From NCBI GenBank assembly GCA_017411605.1, contig JAFQPR010000088.1, positions 26,459-90,458 of the forward strand: a stretch of DNA of 64,000 bases, given 5' to 3'. Positions within the stretch are counted from its first letter, which is position 1; the number at the start of each line of letters is the position of its first letter. The notes under the pieces are model-generated. The model did no database searches, was not told where the DNA came from, and worked only from the letters and a program-made list of their open reading frames with translations. A program made the position numbers and the translations under genes. Shown in pieces: positions 36,215 through 45,009 of this stretch. Source of the DNA: Clostridia bacterium (GTDB lineage: Bacteria; Bacillota; Clostridia; Oscillospirales; CAG-272).

Positions 36215-37840
36215 TTAAGGTCTAAAAACGGATGCATCATTCTGCATCTTGGAAGGCGCTACCTTATCCTCAGTCCAACCGAGCTCTTCACAGTAAAGAA
36301 GACCAAAGATATCACCTGTATAACGGGGATTCATATAGTATTTTCCTGTTTCCTCGGTGGAAAGCTTAATTAATCTGTCATCTTTATCGATAACGTCATA
36401 ATTCGTTTCGGCAATACCGTACTGCAGATAGTTGTGAAGCGTATCGTCATTGTTAATAGCATAAATGACTTCCATAGCTCTTTCAACGTCTGCAACCTTA
36501 GCATTGATTGCGAAAGCACCCGTAAAAGCGTCCGCTCTGGTTGCGCTGGGAAGGGCGGGTATATTGCAAATCAAACCGTTAGCTTCGTACTTTGCTTTAT
36601 CTGTGAACGAACCTTCTTCGATCTTGATGAACTTATAAGGATCGGATTCACCGGCATTTATCATAGCATTCCACAAGCAGATTACATCATTTTCGTCAGT
36701 AGGAACACAGTTTTTGAAATAATTGTTGTTATTAAGACCGAATTTATCGGCTTTTTCCTTATCGAAGCAAACGTATGTATAAACAGGAGCCGCTTCGGGA
36801 TCTTCCTCATTTTTTTGAATTATCTGATTGAAATAGAAGGTAGGATCACTCGAGATTAATTCATAATCCTCATCGGTATACTTAACAGCAGATTTTACTT
36901 CCTTAAAGATTTCGTCAAATTTAGACTGAGTAAGCTTACTTCCCTCGTTGTTGAGGAAAAGTTCTCTTGCCTTTGCTATATCTTTAACATTTCTTGCTTC
37001 TTCAAGGTTAACGCCATGCTTTTCGGCTGCATCGGGAGAGAAGAACAAATATGTGTAGTTACTGTCTTTTTCGTTGGGCTCTGTTTCGGAGAGACACTCG
37101 TATTTCGCGAGAAGAAGACTGGAATCGGCAATGTTCGATACAAATTCATTTATGTATTTATCAGGTTCGAAAGCTGTATTGTTTTCCTTCGCTTCTTTAG
37201 CTAAAAGTAACCAGAAATATTCGGTACCGATAAAGCCTGCCTGCTTTTGCTGAAGGTCAAGCTCACTGTAATTATACAGAGCAGCATTCTTAATATCAAT
37301 CGTGATATAGGTGTAATGACCTACAACATAGTTGTTGGGAACGCAATAATTGACTTTGGTTCCGTCTGCCGCGGTAAACAAAGAAGCCTGCATAAGAGAG
37401 TTCGCGATCTGAGCATTAAATTTAGCATACTCATATTCACCGTTGAGATATTCCGTAATATCAGCGAGACGCTCATCTGCAACAAGCTGATCCATTAAGC
37501 TTTCAGAATTAACAAGCAATATATCCGCCTGATCTTTTGTACCGTCAAGCTTTTTGTTTAAAACTATGCTATTGTATTCGGATGCAGAGCAATAAACAAC
37601 GTTAACAGTCGTTTGCATCTCAGAGCTACCGGTATAATCTGCAATTCTCTGCTGAACGGTCTTTTTCGCATTATCGGAAGTACCGTCTTCGCAAATAATA
37701 TAAAGATTGTAATTGAGCTTTTCCTTAACTTCCGGCTTTTCATATTCTTCTAAATATTCGCCGATAATATCTTCGCCACAGCTTACAAGCATAAACATAG
37801 CAAGCATAAGGCACAAGATCATGCTGAGAATTTTTTTCAT
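36215..37840 (-). CDS. Lipoprotein resembling extracellular solute-binding proteins
   Basis: 541 residues from the ATG at 37840 behind TTGGAGGT. A lipoprotein signal ends in LVSC with the lipid-modified Cys at 21. The overall fold signs (DILLVNSESLMDQLVADERLADIT, FAINAKVADVERAMEVIYAI) recall family 1 substrate-binding proteins. Three segments share a YTY-x(7-8)-K/A pattern, at about 176, 262 and 354, suggesting internal duplication. No ABC permease or ATPase genes are adjacent, so ligand and transport role are unknown. It has its own promoter and terminator. Confidence 0.75.
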   Translation of the reverse strand: MKKILSMILCLMLAMFMLVSCGEDIIGEYLEEYEKPEVKEKLNYNLYIICEDGTSDNAKKTVQQRIADYTGSSEMQTTVNVVYCSASEYNSIVLNKKLDGTKDQADILLVNSESLMDQLVADERLADITEYLNGEYEYAKFNAQIANSLMQASLFTAADGTKVNYCVPNNYVVGHYTYITIDIKNAALYNYSELDLQQKQAGFIGTEYFWLLLAKEAKENNTAFEPDKYINEFVSNIADSSLLLAKYECLSETEPNEKDSNYTYLFFSPDAAEKHGVNLEEARNVKDIAKARELFLNNEGSKLTQSKFDEIFKEVKSAVKYTDEDYELISSDPTFYFNQIIQKNEEDPEAAPVYTYVCFDKEKADKFGLNNNNYFKNCVPTDENDVICLWNAMINAGESDPYKFIKIEEGSFTDKAKYEANGLICNIPALPSATRADAFTGAFAINAKVADVERAMEVIYAINNDDTLHNYLQYGIAETNYDVIDKDDRLIKLSTEETGKYYMNPRYTGDIFGLLYCEELGWTEDKVAPSKMQNDASVFRP

Positions 37841-37877
37841 TATGTAAATAACCTCCAAGGTAACTTTTTACCAATAT

Positions 37878-37906
37878 ATTTTACAATAAATAAATAAAAA
37901 AGTCAA
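37878..37906 (-). promoter_or_regulatory. Sigma-A promoter of the lipoprotein gene
   Basis: On the minus strand TTGACT (37906-37901), 17 bp, TAAAAT (37883-37878), 38 bp before the ATG. Confidence 0.75.
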
Positions 37907-37995
37907 GCATTATAAATATTAAATTATTAAAACGCAATTTAAAAAGCAAAATAGACAATCACTAAATCGCAATTTTGTTCACTTTGCTCATTAAA

Positions 37996-39063
37996 TCAGT
38001 TCGCAAGATAATCCTTGAGAGTTTTTGACCTTGAAGGATGTCTGAGTTTACGCAAAGCCTTTGCCTCAATCTGACGAATTCTTTCTCTCGTAATCTGGAA
38101 CTGACGTCCAACCTCCTCAAGCGTTCTCGGACGGCCATCCTCAAGACCAAAGCGAAGCTTAATTACCTGCTCTTCTCTTGGGGTAAGCGTTCGTAAAACG
38201 TTGCAAAGCTGCTCACGAAGGAGCGCGTAAGAAGCGCTGTCAGAAGGGGCGGGAGAATCGCTATCTTCAACGAAATCTCCAAGATGGCTATCCTCTTCCT
38301 CGCCGATAGGCGTTTCGAGCGAAACGGGGTCCTGAGCGATCTTCATTATCTCTCGTACCTTATCCGGAGTCATATCGAGTTTCTTTGCGATCTCATCGGT
38401 CGTGGGTTCTCTTCCAAGATCCTGAAGAAGCTGACGTGAGGTTCTGGAAACTTTATGAATGGTTTCTACCATATGAACGGGAATACGAATCGTTCTTGCC
38501 TGATCTGCAATAGCTCTCGTAATAGCCTGACGTATCCACCAAGTTGCATAAGTTGAGAATTTAAAGCCCTTGCTATAATCAAACTTCTCAACCGCTTTCA
38601 TAAGACCAAGGTTGCCTTCCTGAATTAGGTCAAGGAAATACATACCCTTACCTACGTGACGCTTTGCAATGTTAACAACAAGACGAAGGTTAGCTTCGGT
38701 AAGCTCGTCCTTTGCAGCTTTATCACCGAGAGAAATTCTCTCTGCAAGATAAGCTTCTCTTTCGGGGGTTAGGAGCGGGATCTTACCGATATCCTTCAAA
38801 TACATACGGACAGGGTCATCTATGGCAAGACCTTCCTGAGAAAGAAGTTTTTCCATCTTCTCGCCTGTTTCGTAATTCTTTACATCGCGCTCGATCTCCT
38901 TAAAATGATCGTTTTCGATATCCTCGGGATTAGGAGAATCAATATCGACCTGAGTAATATCAAAATCAATATCTTCAAGTGCTTTCATTATTCCGGATTC
39001 AACTATACCGCTGGAGCTCTTCGAATCAATATAGTCATTTACGTCAATTTTTTCTCTGCTCAT
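37996..39063 (-). CDS. sigA: Primary sigma factor SigA (RpoD)
   Basis: 355 residues. It has a short region 1, a conserved [17 protein letters not shown] (1.2), region 2 with [14 protein letters not shown] and [14 protein letters not shown] (-10 recognition), region 3 with [15 protein letters not shown], and region 4 with [14 protein letters not shown] and a C-terminal [16 protein letters not shown] (-35 recognition). It is the housekeeping sigma factor and matches the many TTGACA/TATAAT promoters seen here. The gene follows dnaG by 35 bp, the conserved macromolecular-synthesis arrangement. Confidence 0.97.
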   Translation of the reverse strand: MSREKIDVNDYIDSKSSSGIVESGIMKALEDIDFDITQVDIDSPNPEDIENDHFKEIERDVKNYETGEKMEKLLSQEGLAIDDPVRMYLKDIGKIPLLTPEREAYLAERISLGDKAAKDELTEANLRLVVNIAKRHVGKGMYFLDLIQEGNLGLMKAVEKFDYSKGFKFSTYATWWIRQAITRAIADQARTIRIPVHMVETIHKVSRTSRQLLQDLGREPTTDEIAKKLDMTPDKVREIMKIAQDPVSLETPIGEEEDSHLGDFVEDSDSPAPSDSASYALLREQLCNVLRTLTPREEQVIKLRFGLEDGRPRTLEEVGRQFQITRERIRQIEAKALRKLRHPSRSKTLKDYLAN

Positions 39064-39098
39064 TTTAATATCCTTTCTCGTTCCTTTGAAAAATCAAA

Positions 39099-40874
39099 CT
39101 ATGAGCCGCTACTATCGCTTCGCATTTTTTTAATTAGCTCAGCAAGCTGGTCGAAGGTAGTCGCGCCTTCTGCGTTTTTCTTTTCCATAGAACTTTTAAG
39201 TGCATTAATACTTTCAAAAAGAACGTCGTCGCCGTTATTTGCAAGCGCCATTCTTTCGTTCTTTATTTTTGTAATTCTACCTATCTCCTCGGGAGTGAAT
39301 GTTTCGTTGAGATTCGGAAAAACATCTCCGCCGGTATAAGCATCCTTAACATAATTAAAAACTTTCTTATTAAACTCGGTGAAAAAGTTATCTTCGGTAA
39401 GAATAGCTTTTTCAAAAACGGTTTTTCTATGCTCTGCAAAAAGTAGCAATAAAGCCAGAATAGTTTCCTCGTGCCTTGCAATAGCGGGTGCTTTTGCAAA
39501 ATCGGGATTTACTTTATCAGCATAACCTGCTGCCGATTGCCGTGCCTTCAGACCTTCCGTTGCTTTGTAGCTTCTTTTGTTTTTTTGAATAATTCTTTCA
39601 ACGTCAGCCTTGATGCTTTTTGCTTCTATACCCGTTGCTTTGGAAACGAGTTGTACGTATACTTCTCTTTCTGCCTCGGAATAAACCCTGGAAATTTCGT
39701 TTTCTAGCATAGCAACAACTTTGACTCTATCTTGCGGTAAATTAAGATCAAACTTTGCAAGAATGTTATCCATCTTGTACTCAAATTCGATTTTAGCACC
39801 TTCGAGCACTTCTGCAAACTTTTCTTTTCCAAAAGTTTTAATATACTCGTCGGGATCTTTTGAGCCCGGAACAACTATAACGCCAACGTCAAGCCCGGTA
39901 TCTCCTATTACCTTGAGTGCTTTATTAGCAGCCTTTTGTCCCGCCTCATCCGAGTCGTAGCAGATAACCACTTTTTTTGTATATCTACTCATAAGTCTTG
40001 CCTGGTCTGAAGTGATTGCAGTTCCGAGAGTTGCAATTGCATTGGTAAAACCTGCAGCGTGTAAGGCGATAACGTCCATGTATCCTTCACATAAAATAAG
40101 CTGCTCGGAGCAAGTATGTCTTGCAAAATTCAAAGCGTAAACGTGACGCGTCTTTTTATAAACGGGAGTATCCGAGGAGTTTTTGTATTTAGGCTTCGTT
40201 TCGTTATCCATAGCTCTTCCGCCGAAAGCAATGACGTTTCCCGAAACGTCGATAATCGGAAACATCACTCTGTTGCGGAATGCGTCGTAATATTTTCCTT
40301 TTTCGCTTTTGCCACACAAAAAACCTGCTACAAGCTCGTCGTAGCTATATCCCTTTGAACGCATATAGTTCAGTAGCGAATCAAAGGTATCAGGAGCATA
40401 TCCTAGTCCAAAGTGTCTTATCGTCGAGAGTGAAAGACCTCTTTTCTCGGTGAAATAGGAAAGCGCAGATTTTGCAGCATCGGTATTTGCCATAAGACAT
40501 CGATGGAAAAAGTTTGCGGCATCCGCATTCATTTTGAACATTCTGTCCCGATTAAACTTTTTCTCTTCTCTTAGTGGCTTATCGTTGTCAACAATAGTAA
40601 TACCCGCTCGCTTTGCTAAAAATTCAAGCGCATCGGGATAATCAAGATGCTCCATTTGCTTTATAAAAGTTACAGCATCTCCGCCGATACCGCAGCCGAA
40701 GCAATAAAAGCTTGATGTTCTTGGATACACTGTAAAAGAAGGACTTTTCTCACTGTGAAACGGGCAAAGTCCCTTATATGTATCACCGGCGCGCTTCAAA
40801 TTGACGTAACTTGAAATCAGCGGCTCGATATCGGTTCTTGCAAGAATCTCTTCAATCGTTTCTTTACTTATCAT
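39099..40874 (-). CDS. dnaG: DNA primase DnaG
   Basis: 591 residues. The CHC2 zinc finger has C37, H40, C58 and C61 (GLCPFHSEKSP and YCFGCG). The RNA-polymerase core contains FGGRAMD and LCEGYMDVIALH, and the Toprim Asp pair is in CYDSDEAGQKAA. A C-terminal helicase-interaction domain binds DnaB. It makes RNA primers. A GGGGGA site precedes the ATG. It is transcribed with sigA. Confidence 0.97.
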   Translation of the reverse strand: MISKETIEEILARTDIEPLISSYVNLKRAGDTYKGLCPFHSEKSPSFTVYPRTSSFYCFGCGIGGDAVTFIKQMEHLDYPDALEFLAKRAGITIVDNDKPLREEKKFNRDRMFKMNADAANFFHRCLMANTDAAKSALSYFTEKRGLSLSTIRHFGLGYAPDTFDSLLNYMRSKGYSYDELVAGFLCGKSEKGKYYDAFRNRVMFPIIDVSGNVIAFGGRAMDNETKPKYKNSSDTPVYKKTRHVYALNFARHTCSEQLILCEGYMDVIALHAAGFTNAIATLGTAITSDQARLMSRYTKKVVICYDSDEAGQKAANKALKVIGDTGLDVGVIVVPGSKDPDEYIKTFGKEKFAEVLEGAKIEFEYKMDNILAKFDLNLPQDRVKVVAMLENEISRVYSEAEREVYVQLVSKATGIEAKSIKADVERIIQKNKRSYKATEGLKARQSAAGYADKVNPDFAKAPAIARHEETILALLLLFAEHRKTVFEKAILTEDNFFTEFNKKVFNYVKDAYTGGDVFPNLNETFTPEEIGRITKIKNERMALANNGDDVLFESINALKSSMEKKNAEGATTFDQLAELIKKMRSDSSGS

Positions 40875-40952
40875 AAATGTCCCCCTTCCCTTGTGTTTTT
40901 ATTCATTTCAATATACGACATCAACTGCAAAAAACACTTTTAATTTTTGAAA

Positions 40953-41576
40953 TTATTCTCTAAAATCGTATTTTTTATCTAAAAATTCTATTTTACATCT
41001 TCCGGAAGTCGTTTCCGCAAGCTTACGGCATAACTCTTCATATGAATCGGAAATAACATTTCCTAAGATGACCACGTTTTCAGAATATTCGGTATCATCG
41101 GTACAAAAATCGAAATCGGAAAGTATGTTACCTATCTTCTGATAATCCGAATAACTCACCTCAATACTTAAAACAGTAAAGGTGTCATATTTTATTATTT
41201 TACCATTCTTTAATGCGCCCAGCGCAGCTTCTGTATATGCATGAACAAGTCCGCCTGTGCCGAGAAGAATGCCTCCAAAATAACGAACGACCACAATAAC
41301 TGTATCTGTTACACCGTTTTTTCTTAGAACATCAAGAACGGGCATTCCCGCTGTTCCCTGTGGCTCTCTGTCGTCTGTAAAACGCATTGTGGAGTTTTCT
41401 CTCAAAACATAAGCATACACCCAATGCCTTGCATCAGGATATTTCTTTTTGATATTCTGTATAAAATCAAGAGCCTCCTGCTCTGCCCTGACGGGTTTAG
41501 CAAAACCAAAAAACTGCGATTTTCTGTCTTCAAAATAATATTCGCCAAGCTCCTTTAAAGTTATATATGAATCCAT
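40953..41576 (-). CDS. yigZ: IMPACT/YigZ family protein
   Basis: 207 residues from the ATG at 41576; its ribosome binding site (GAGGAA) is formed by the last codons of hflX. FFGFAKPV, ARHWVYAYVL, DDREPQGTAGMPVL and VVRYFGGILLGTGGLVHAY are hallmarks of the UPF0029/IMPACT N-terminal domain; the C-terminal DUF1949 region follows. The function in bacteria is unclear; yeast YIH1 and mammalian IMPACT modulate the GCN2 pathway. It is 4 bp downstream of hflX, so the two are coupled. Confidence 0.9.
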   Translation of the reverse strand: MDSYITLKELGEYYFEDRKSQFFGFAKPVRAEQEALDFIQNIKKKYPDARHWVYAYVLRENSTMRFTDDREPQGTAGMPVLDVLRKNGVTDTVIVVVRYFGGILLGTGGLVHAYTEAALGALKNGKIIKYDTFTVLSIEVSYSDYQKIGNILSDFDFCTDDTEYSENVVILGNVISDSYEELCRKLAETTSGRCKIEFLDKKYDFRE

Positions 41577-41580
41577 AAAC

Positions 41581-42834
41581 TTATTCCTCGCAAATATATT
41601 TTTGAAGCATTCCGCGCTCCGGAGCACCAAGTATTGCCCGAATGTATACTCCTTCTGCGCGGTAATCTACCTCGAGCACGGTCGAAGTGTCATATAAGCT
41701 GCTGAGAACGGATTGCTCAGAGTAAGGCAAAAGGATAGCGCATTCACGTTTCCCTTCATGAACAACGTCCTCAATCATCGAAAGAAGCTTGTCTATCCCG
41801 CGGTTTTCCTTCGCAGATACTATAACGGTTTTTTCGCGTGGAACGGCATAAGATGCTCCGTCAATCTTATCGGATTTATTATAAACATAAATTCGCGGCT
41901 TATCACCTGCGGAAAGATCGGATATTATCCCCTCGGTTACTTCCAAGTGCTCTCCAACCTCCGGATCGGTAATATCGGAAACAATTAGAAGCGCATCAGC
42001 ATAAGTCACTTCATCAAGCGTTGATTTAAATGCCTCTACCAGATGATGCGGAAGCTTTCTTATGAATCCAACAGTATCTGTAAGAAGCACAGTTTCACCG
42101 CAAGGAAGCAAAAGCTTCCTTGTTGTTGGGTCGAGGGTAGCAAATAGCTTGTCCTCGGTTAGAACATCTGCCCCTGTAAGTAAATTTAGCAAGGTTGATT
42201 TTCCTGCATTAGTATAACCTACTACCGCTATTTTTGGAAGTCCGCTTCTATCCCTTTGCGCGCGCATTACTCCGCGATTATGTTCGAGAAGTTTTAATTT
42301 TGCTTCGAGCGCGGTTATCTTCGAGTGAAGATGACGCCTGTCACTCTCAAGCTGAGTTTCTCCCGGACCGCGAGTACCGATACCGCCGCCCTGCCTTGAA
42401 AGCTTTGCGCCTTTTCCCACAAGTCTTGGAGCCGTATATTTTAACTGCGCTAATTCGACCTGAAGCTTTCCTTCTCCCGTCGTAGCATGAAGGGCAAAAA
42501 TATCGAGTATAAGCATACTTCTGTCGATAACATCAACGTCCCCGATGTCATCTTCCAGGTTTCTTATCTGCATAGGAGATAATTCAAAATCAAATACAAC
42601 AAGCTCTATATCGTTCGCATCGCATATTTCTTTTATCTCTAAAACTTTTCCGCTTCCGATAACCGTTCGCGGTTCAAGCGTAGGTTTTACCTGGATCACT
42701 CTGGCGTAGGCTTGTCCGCCGGCAGTTTTAAGAAGACGCTCAAGCTCATCCAGGCTTCTTTCGCATTCTTCCAGCTCAGCAGTAGTTTTTACAACCGAAA
42801 CAAGCACGGCTTTTTTTATATTATTGTCTTCCAT
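41581..42834 (-). CDS. hflX: Ribosome-associated GTPase HflX
   Basis: 417 residues from the ATG at 42834 behind a perfect AAGGAGG. The N-terminal HflX domain contains VVFDFELSPMQIRNLE and GKLQVELAQLKYTAPRLVGKG, followed by the G domain with GYTNAGKSTLLNLLTG (G1), DTVGFIRKLPHHLVEAF (G3) and YNKSDK (G4). HflX splits stalled ribosomes under stress. The open frame extends 81 nt upstream, but that would run into the rpmE terminator stem. Confidence 0.96.
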   Translation of the reverse strand: MEDNNIKKAVLVSVVKTTAELEECERSLDELERLLKTAGGQAYARVIQVKPTLEPRTVIGSGKVLEIKEICDANDIELVVFDFELSPMQIRNLEDDIGDVDVIDRSMLILDIFALHATTGEGKLQVELAQLKYTAPRLVGKGAKLSRQGGGIGTRGPGETQLESDRRHLHSKITALEAKLKLLEHNRGVMRAQRDRSGLPKIAVVGYTNAGKSTLLNLLTGADVLTEDKLFATLDPTTRKLLLPCGETVLLTDTVGFIRKLPHHLVEAFKSTLDEVTYADALLIVSDITDPEVGEHLEVTEGIISDLSAGDKPRIYVYNKSDKIDGASYAVPREKTVIVSAKENRGIDKLLSMIEDVVHEGKRECAILLPYSEQSVLSSLYDTSTVLEVDYRAEGVYIRAILGAPERGMLQKYICEE

Positions 42835-42855
42835 AAAGCCTCCTTTTTGAAAATA

Positions 42856-42896
42856 AAAGAGCGTGGATAACTTTTGTAGTCTATCCAACGCTCTTT
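42856..42896 (-). terminator. Terminator of rpmE
   Basis: On the minus strand AAAGAGCGTTGGATA pairs with TATCCACGCTCTTT (one bulge) and is followed by TATTTTC. It separates rpmE from hflX, whose ribosome binding site begins about 15 bp on. Confidence 0.8.
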
Positions 42897-42921
42897 GATA
42901 GGCAATGATAACCAAAAATGA

Positions 42922-43125
42922 TTACTTGGTCATTGCAAGACGCTTCTTGAACTTATCAACGCGTCCGCCTGCATCTACAAATTTCTGCTTACCTGTATAG
43001 AAAGGATGGCACTTGGAGCAGATTTCAACGTTAAGATCGCCCTTTACGGAATGGGTCTTAACAGTTTCGCCGCAAGCACATCTGATGGTAGCTTCTTTGC
43101 ATTCGGGATGTATTCCAGCCTTCAT
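42922..43125 (-). CDS. rpmE: Large-subunit ribosomal protein bL31, zinc-binding type
   Basis: 67 residues with four to five Cys: C9, C16, C18, C36 and C39 (CAC and CSKC), the zinc-binding C+ form of L31. [20 protein letters not shown] is the conserved core. AAGAGG precedes the ATG. The gene is a single unit with its own promoter and terminator. Confidence 0.97.
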   Translation of the reverse strand: MKAGIHPECKEATIRCACGETVKTHSVKGDLNVEICSKCHPFYTGKQKFVDAGGRVDKFKKRLAMTK

Positions 43126-43167
43126 TTTAACACCTCTTTACATAATTATTCATTTTAATTGCTATTC

Positions 43168-43196
43168 ATTATAACATATATTTTTTTAATTTGCAA
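43168..43196 (-). promoter_or_regulatory. Sigma-A promoter of rpmE
   Basis: On the minus strand TTGCAA (43196-43191), 17 bp, TATAAT (43173-43168), 42 bp before the ATG. It lies directly downstream of sigE, and no hairpin terminator for sigE was found between, so some read-through from sigE is possible. Confidence 0.7.
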
Positions 43197-43252
43197 TAGT
43201 TTTTCAAAAAAAATATTGAAATATTGATTTTGGTAAATAAACTTGACGATAC

Positions 43253-43948
43253 TTATATTTTTTCCTCGATTTTCTTACGTAATCTATGCATTATTTTTTT
43301 CTCTAGTCTTGAAATGTAACTTTGAGAGATACCAAGCTCGTCTGCTACTTCTTTTTGCGTCAATTCCTCCCTTCCAAAAAGACCGAAACGCATTTCGATT
43401 ATAATTCTTTCTCGTTCTGAGAGGCCTGAAACCGCCTCCCTGACAATTCGTCTTTCTTCGTCCTCTTCCATTTCTTTGAAGACGCAATCGGCATCGCTGC
43501 CGAGTATATCCGACAGCAGAAGCTCATTGCCGTCATAATCGACGCTTAGCGGTTCATCAATAGAAATTTCCTTTTTTCTTTGAGAACTCTTCCTGATAAA
43601 CATTAATATTTCGTTTTCAATACATCTTGATGCATAAGTAGCGATTTTTATATTTTTATCCGCGTTATAAGTTTGCACTGCTTTCATTAGACCCACGGTT
43701 CCTATTGATATAAGCTCCTCAAGACCGACGCCTGTATTTTCAAAACGTTTTGCTATATAAACGACTAACCTGAGATTATGCTCTATCAGAGTTTGCCTTG
43801 CGTGATCATCATGAATCTCTGAAATAAGCTTTTCCTCTATCTCTGTTTCCAAGGGAGGCGGTAAAGTTTCGCTCCCGTTTATATAATAGACATTTTGTTT
43901 TCCTAACAGCTTATAAATTATATTTTTTATAGTAAGTAATATTTTCAT
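43253..43948 (-). CDS. sigE: Sporulation sigma factor SigE (pro-sigma-E)
   Basis: 231 residues. The hydrophobic N-terminal pro-sequence (about 1-30) resembles that cleaved by SpoIIGA. Region 2 has HNLRLVVYIAKRFENTGVGLEELISIGTVG-type sequence and YASRCIENEILMFIRK, and region 4 has LSERERIIIEMRFGL and a C-terminal helix-turn-helix with LGISQSYISRLEKK. It directs mother-cell transcription after engulfment begins. The start overlaps the spoIIGA stop by 4 nt. The usual third gene sigG is not here; rpmE follows instead. Confidence 0.95.
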   Translation of the reverse strand: MKILLTIKNIIYKLLGKQNVYYINGSETLPPPLETEIEEKLISEIHDDHARQTLIEHNLRLVVYIAKRFENTGVGLEELISIGTVGLMKAVQTYNADKNIKIATYASRCIENEILMFIRKSSQRKKEISIDEPLSVDYDGNELLLSDILGSDADCVFKEMEEDEERRIVREAVSGLSERERIIIEMRFGLFGREELTQKEVADELGISQSYISRLEKKIMHRLRKKIEEKI

Positions 43949-44784
43949 TCTAACATTGCGAGCGGAACAAGTGCCGAGTATCCGCTGTAGCTTCCCTCCT
44001 CTTCATCAAGTGCAATTACTATATTTTCATATTTTTCGTCTCTTCCTTTTATTTTTATGTAATCTGTCCTTATCCCCATCAGTATTTTATCAGCCCCAAA
44101 CGAACGTATAGGAATCACTCTTATTCTCTTTTTTATATTGCTATCAATAGAACACGATATGTTAAAATTATCCTTTATCATTTCCAAAGAATTCTTTTTA
44201 ACAATTATTACCGGACGCGCATCGAGTGGATCGCAAACTAAGCAACCGCTGTCAACGAGGCCTGTAATTCGTTCCTCTTTATCATTTAGTCCTATTGTTA
44301 TCTCGATGTTTTTTTCTGCTCCAATATTATTAAATGCCGAGTATAAGAGTTTCAAGAGTCCGTAAGCTATAAGGATTATCAAAGACAGAATGAGCAATGT
44401 TCTATTCTGCGCTCCGAAAGTCTCGGTTGATACAATTGGATAAATATATGTATCGAGCAAATTATATATTAAATTAACAAAGCCTCCGATTAGAGTTTCA
44501 AATACAAGAAAAGCTATATAAAATTTAAATTTTCTTAATAATGTCGACTTGTTGATAAAAATTTCGATAGTTAACCAGGTTCCGATAAGTAAAATTGCAA
44601 GAAAAACAAAACCTACGGGTACAACTAATGCTATTACCGAGGCTAGCAGCGCTCCGAAAGTACTTGATAATATTAATCTTTTGACCGTGCTTTCAACCTT
44701 TGTAAAAAGCGCAGAAAAATACAAAGCAAGAATGTCCACCGTAAAATTTATTAAAAAATAAATATCAATATAAAACGTCTGCAT
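43945..44784 (-). CDS. spoIIGA: Sporulation sigma-E processing peptidase SpoIIGA
   Basis: 279 residues from the ATG at 44784 behind TGAGGTTG (a second ATG at 44796 lacks a site). Five N-terminal membrane helices (to about residue 150) precede an aspartic protease domain with GLVDSGCLVCDPLDARPV; the catalytic Asp is 178. The usual DSGN motif reads DSGC. The family cleaves pro-sigma-E at the septum on a signal from the forespore. It is immediately followed by sigE, as in most spore formers. Confidence 0.93.
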   Translation of the reverse strand: MQTFYIDIYFLINFTVDILALYFSALFTKVESTVKRLILSSTFGALLASVIALVVPVGFVFLAILLIGTWLTIEIFINKSTLLRKFKFYIAFLVFETLIGGFVNLIYNLLDTYIYPIVSTETFGAQNRTLLILSLIILIAYGLLKLLYSAFNNIGAEKNIEITIGLNDKEERITGLVDSGCLVCDPLDARPVIIVKKNSLEMIKDNFNISCSIDSNIKKRIRVIPIRSFGADKILMGIRTDYIKIKGRDEKYENIVIALDEEEGSYSGYSALVPLAMLE

Positions 44785-44811
44785 CTTCAACCTCATAATT
44801 TTTATAAGGTT

Positions 44812-44844
44812 ATTTTAGCATTTAACTAACGATTATTTTGTCAT
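44812..44844 (-). promoter_or_regulatory. Candidate spoIIG-type promoter with wide spacer and 0A-like box
   Basis: On the minus strand ATGACA (44844-44839) and TAAAAT (44817-44812) are 21 bp apart. In Bacillus the spoIIG promoter is known for a 22-bp spacer, corrected by Spo0A. The complement TTTTGTCATAA over the -35 matches 5 of 7 of the TGTCGAA core. The match to the known arrangement is suggestive, not proof. Confidence 0.45.
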
Positions 44845-44877
44845 AATAAGTTGCATTAAAAATAAAACTAAAAAAAT

Positions 44878-44920
44878 AAGCACAACGCTCAATCCACATC
44901 AAATGAATTGTGTTGTGCTT
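44878..44920 (-). terminator. Terminator of the cvpA-clpE-mrp operon
   Basis: On the minus strand AAGCACAAC and GTTGTGCTT form a perfect 9-bp outer stem, then ATTTTTTTAG follows. It lies about 90 bp after mrp and ends the operon before the spoIIGA promoter. Confidence 0.8.
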
Positions 44921-45009
44921 ATATTGTACCAAAGAGGCTACCTCTAGTTTAAAAAAATGATATTTTTAAGTCATTTTAGGTTGCTCCTAAGTGCGCCGAC
45001 CTCTGAAAA

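Noticed and set aside
42834-42915. 27-codon upstream extension of hflX
   Set aside because: It would translate through the rpmE terminator; the ATG at 42834 has a perfect AAGGAGG.
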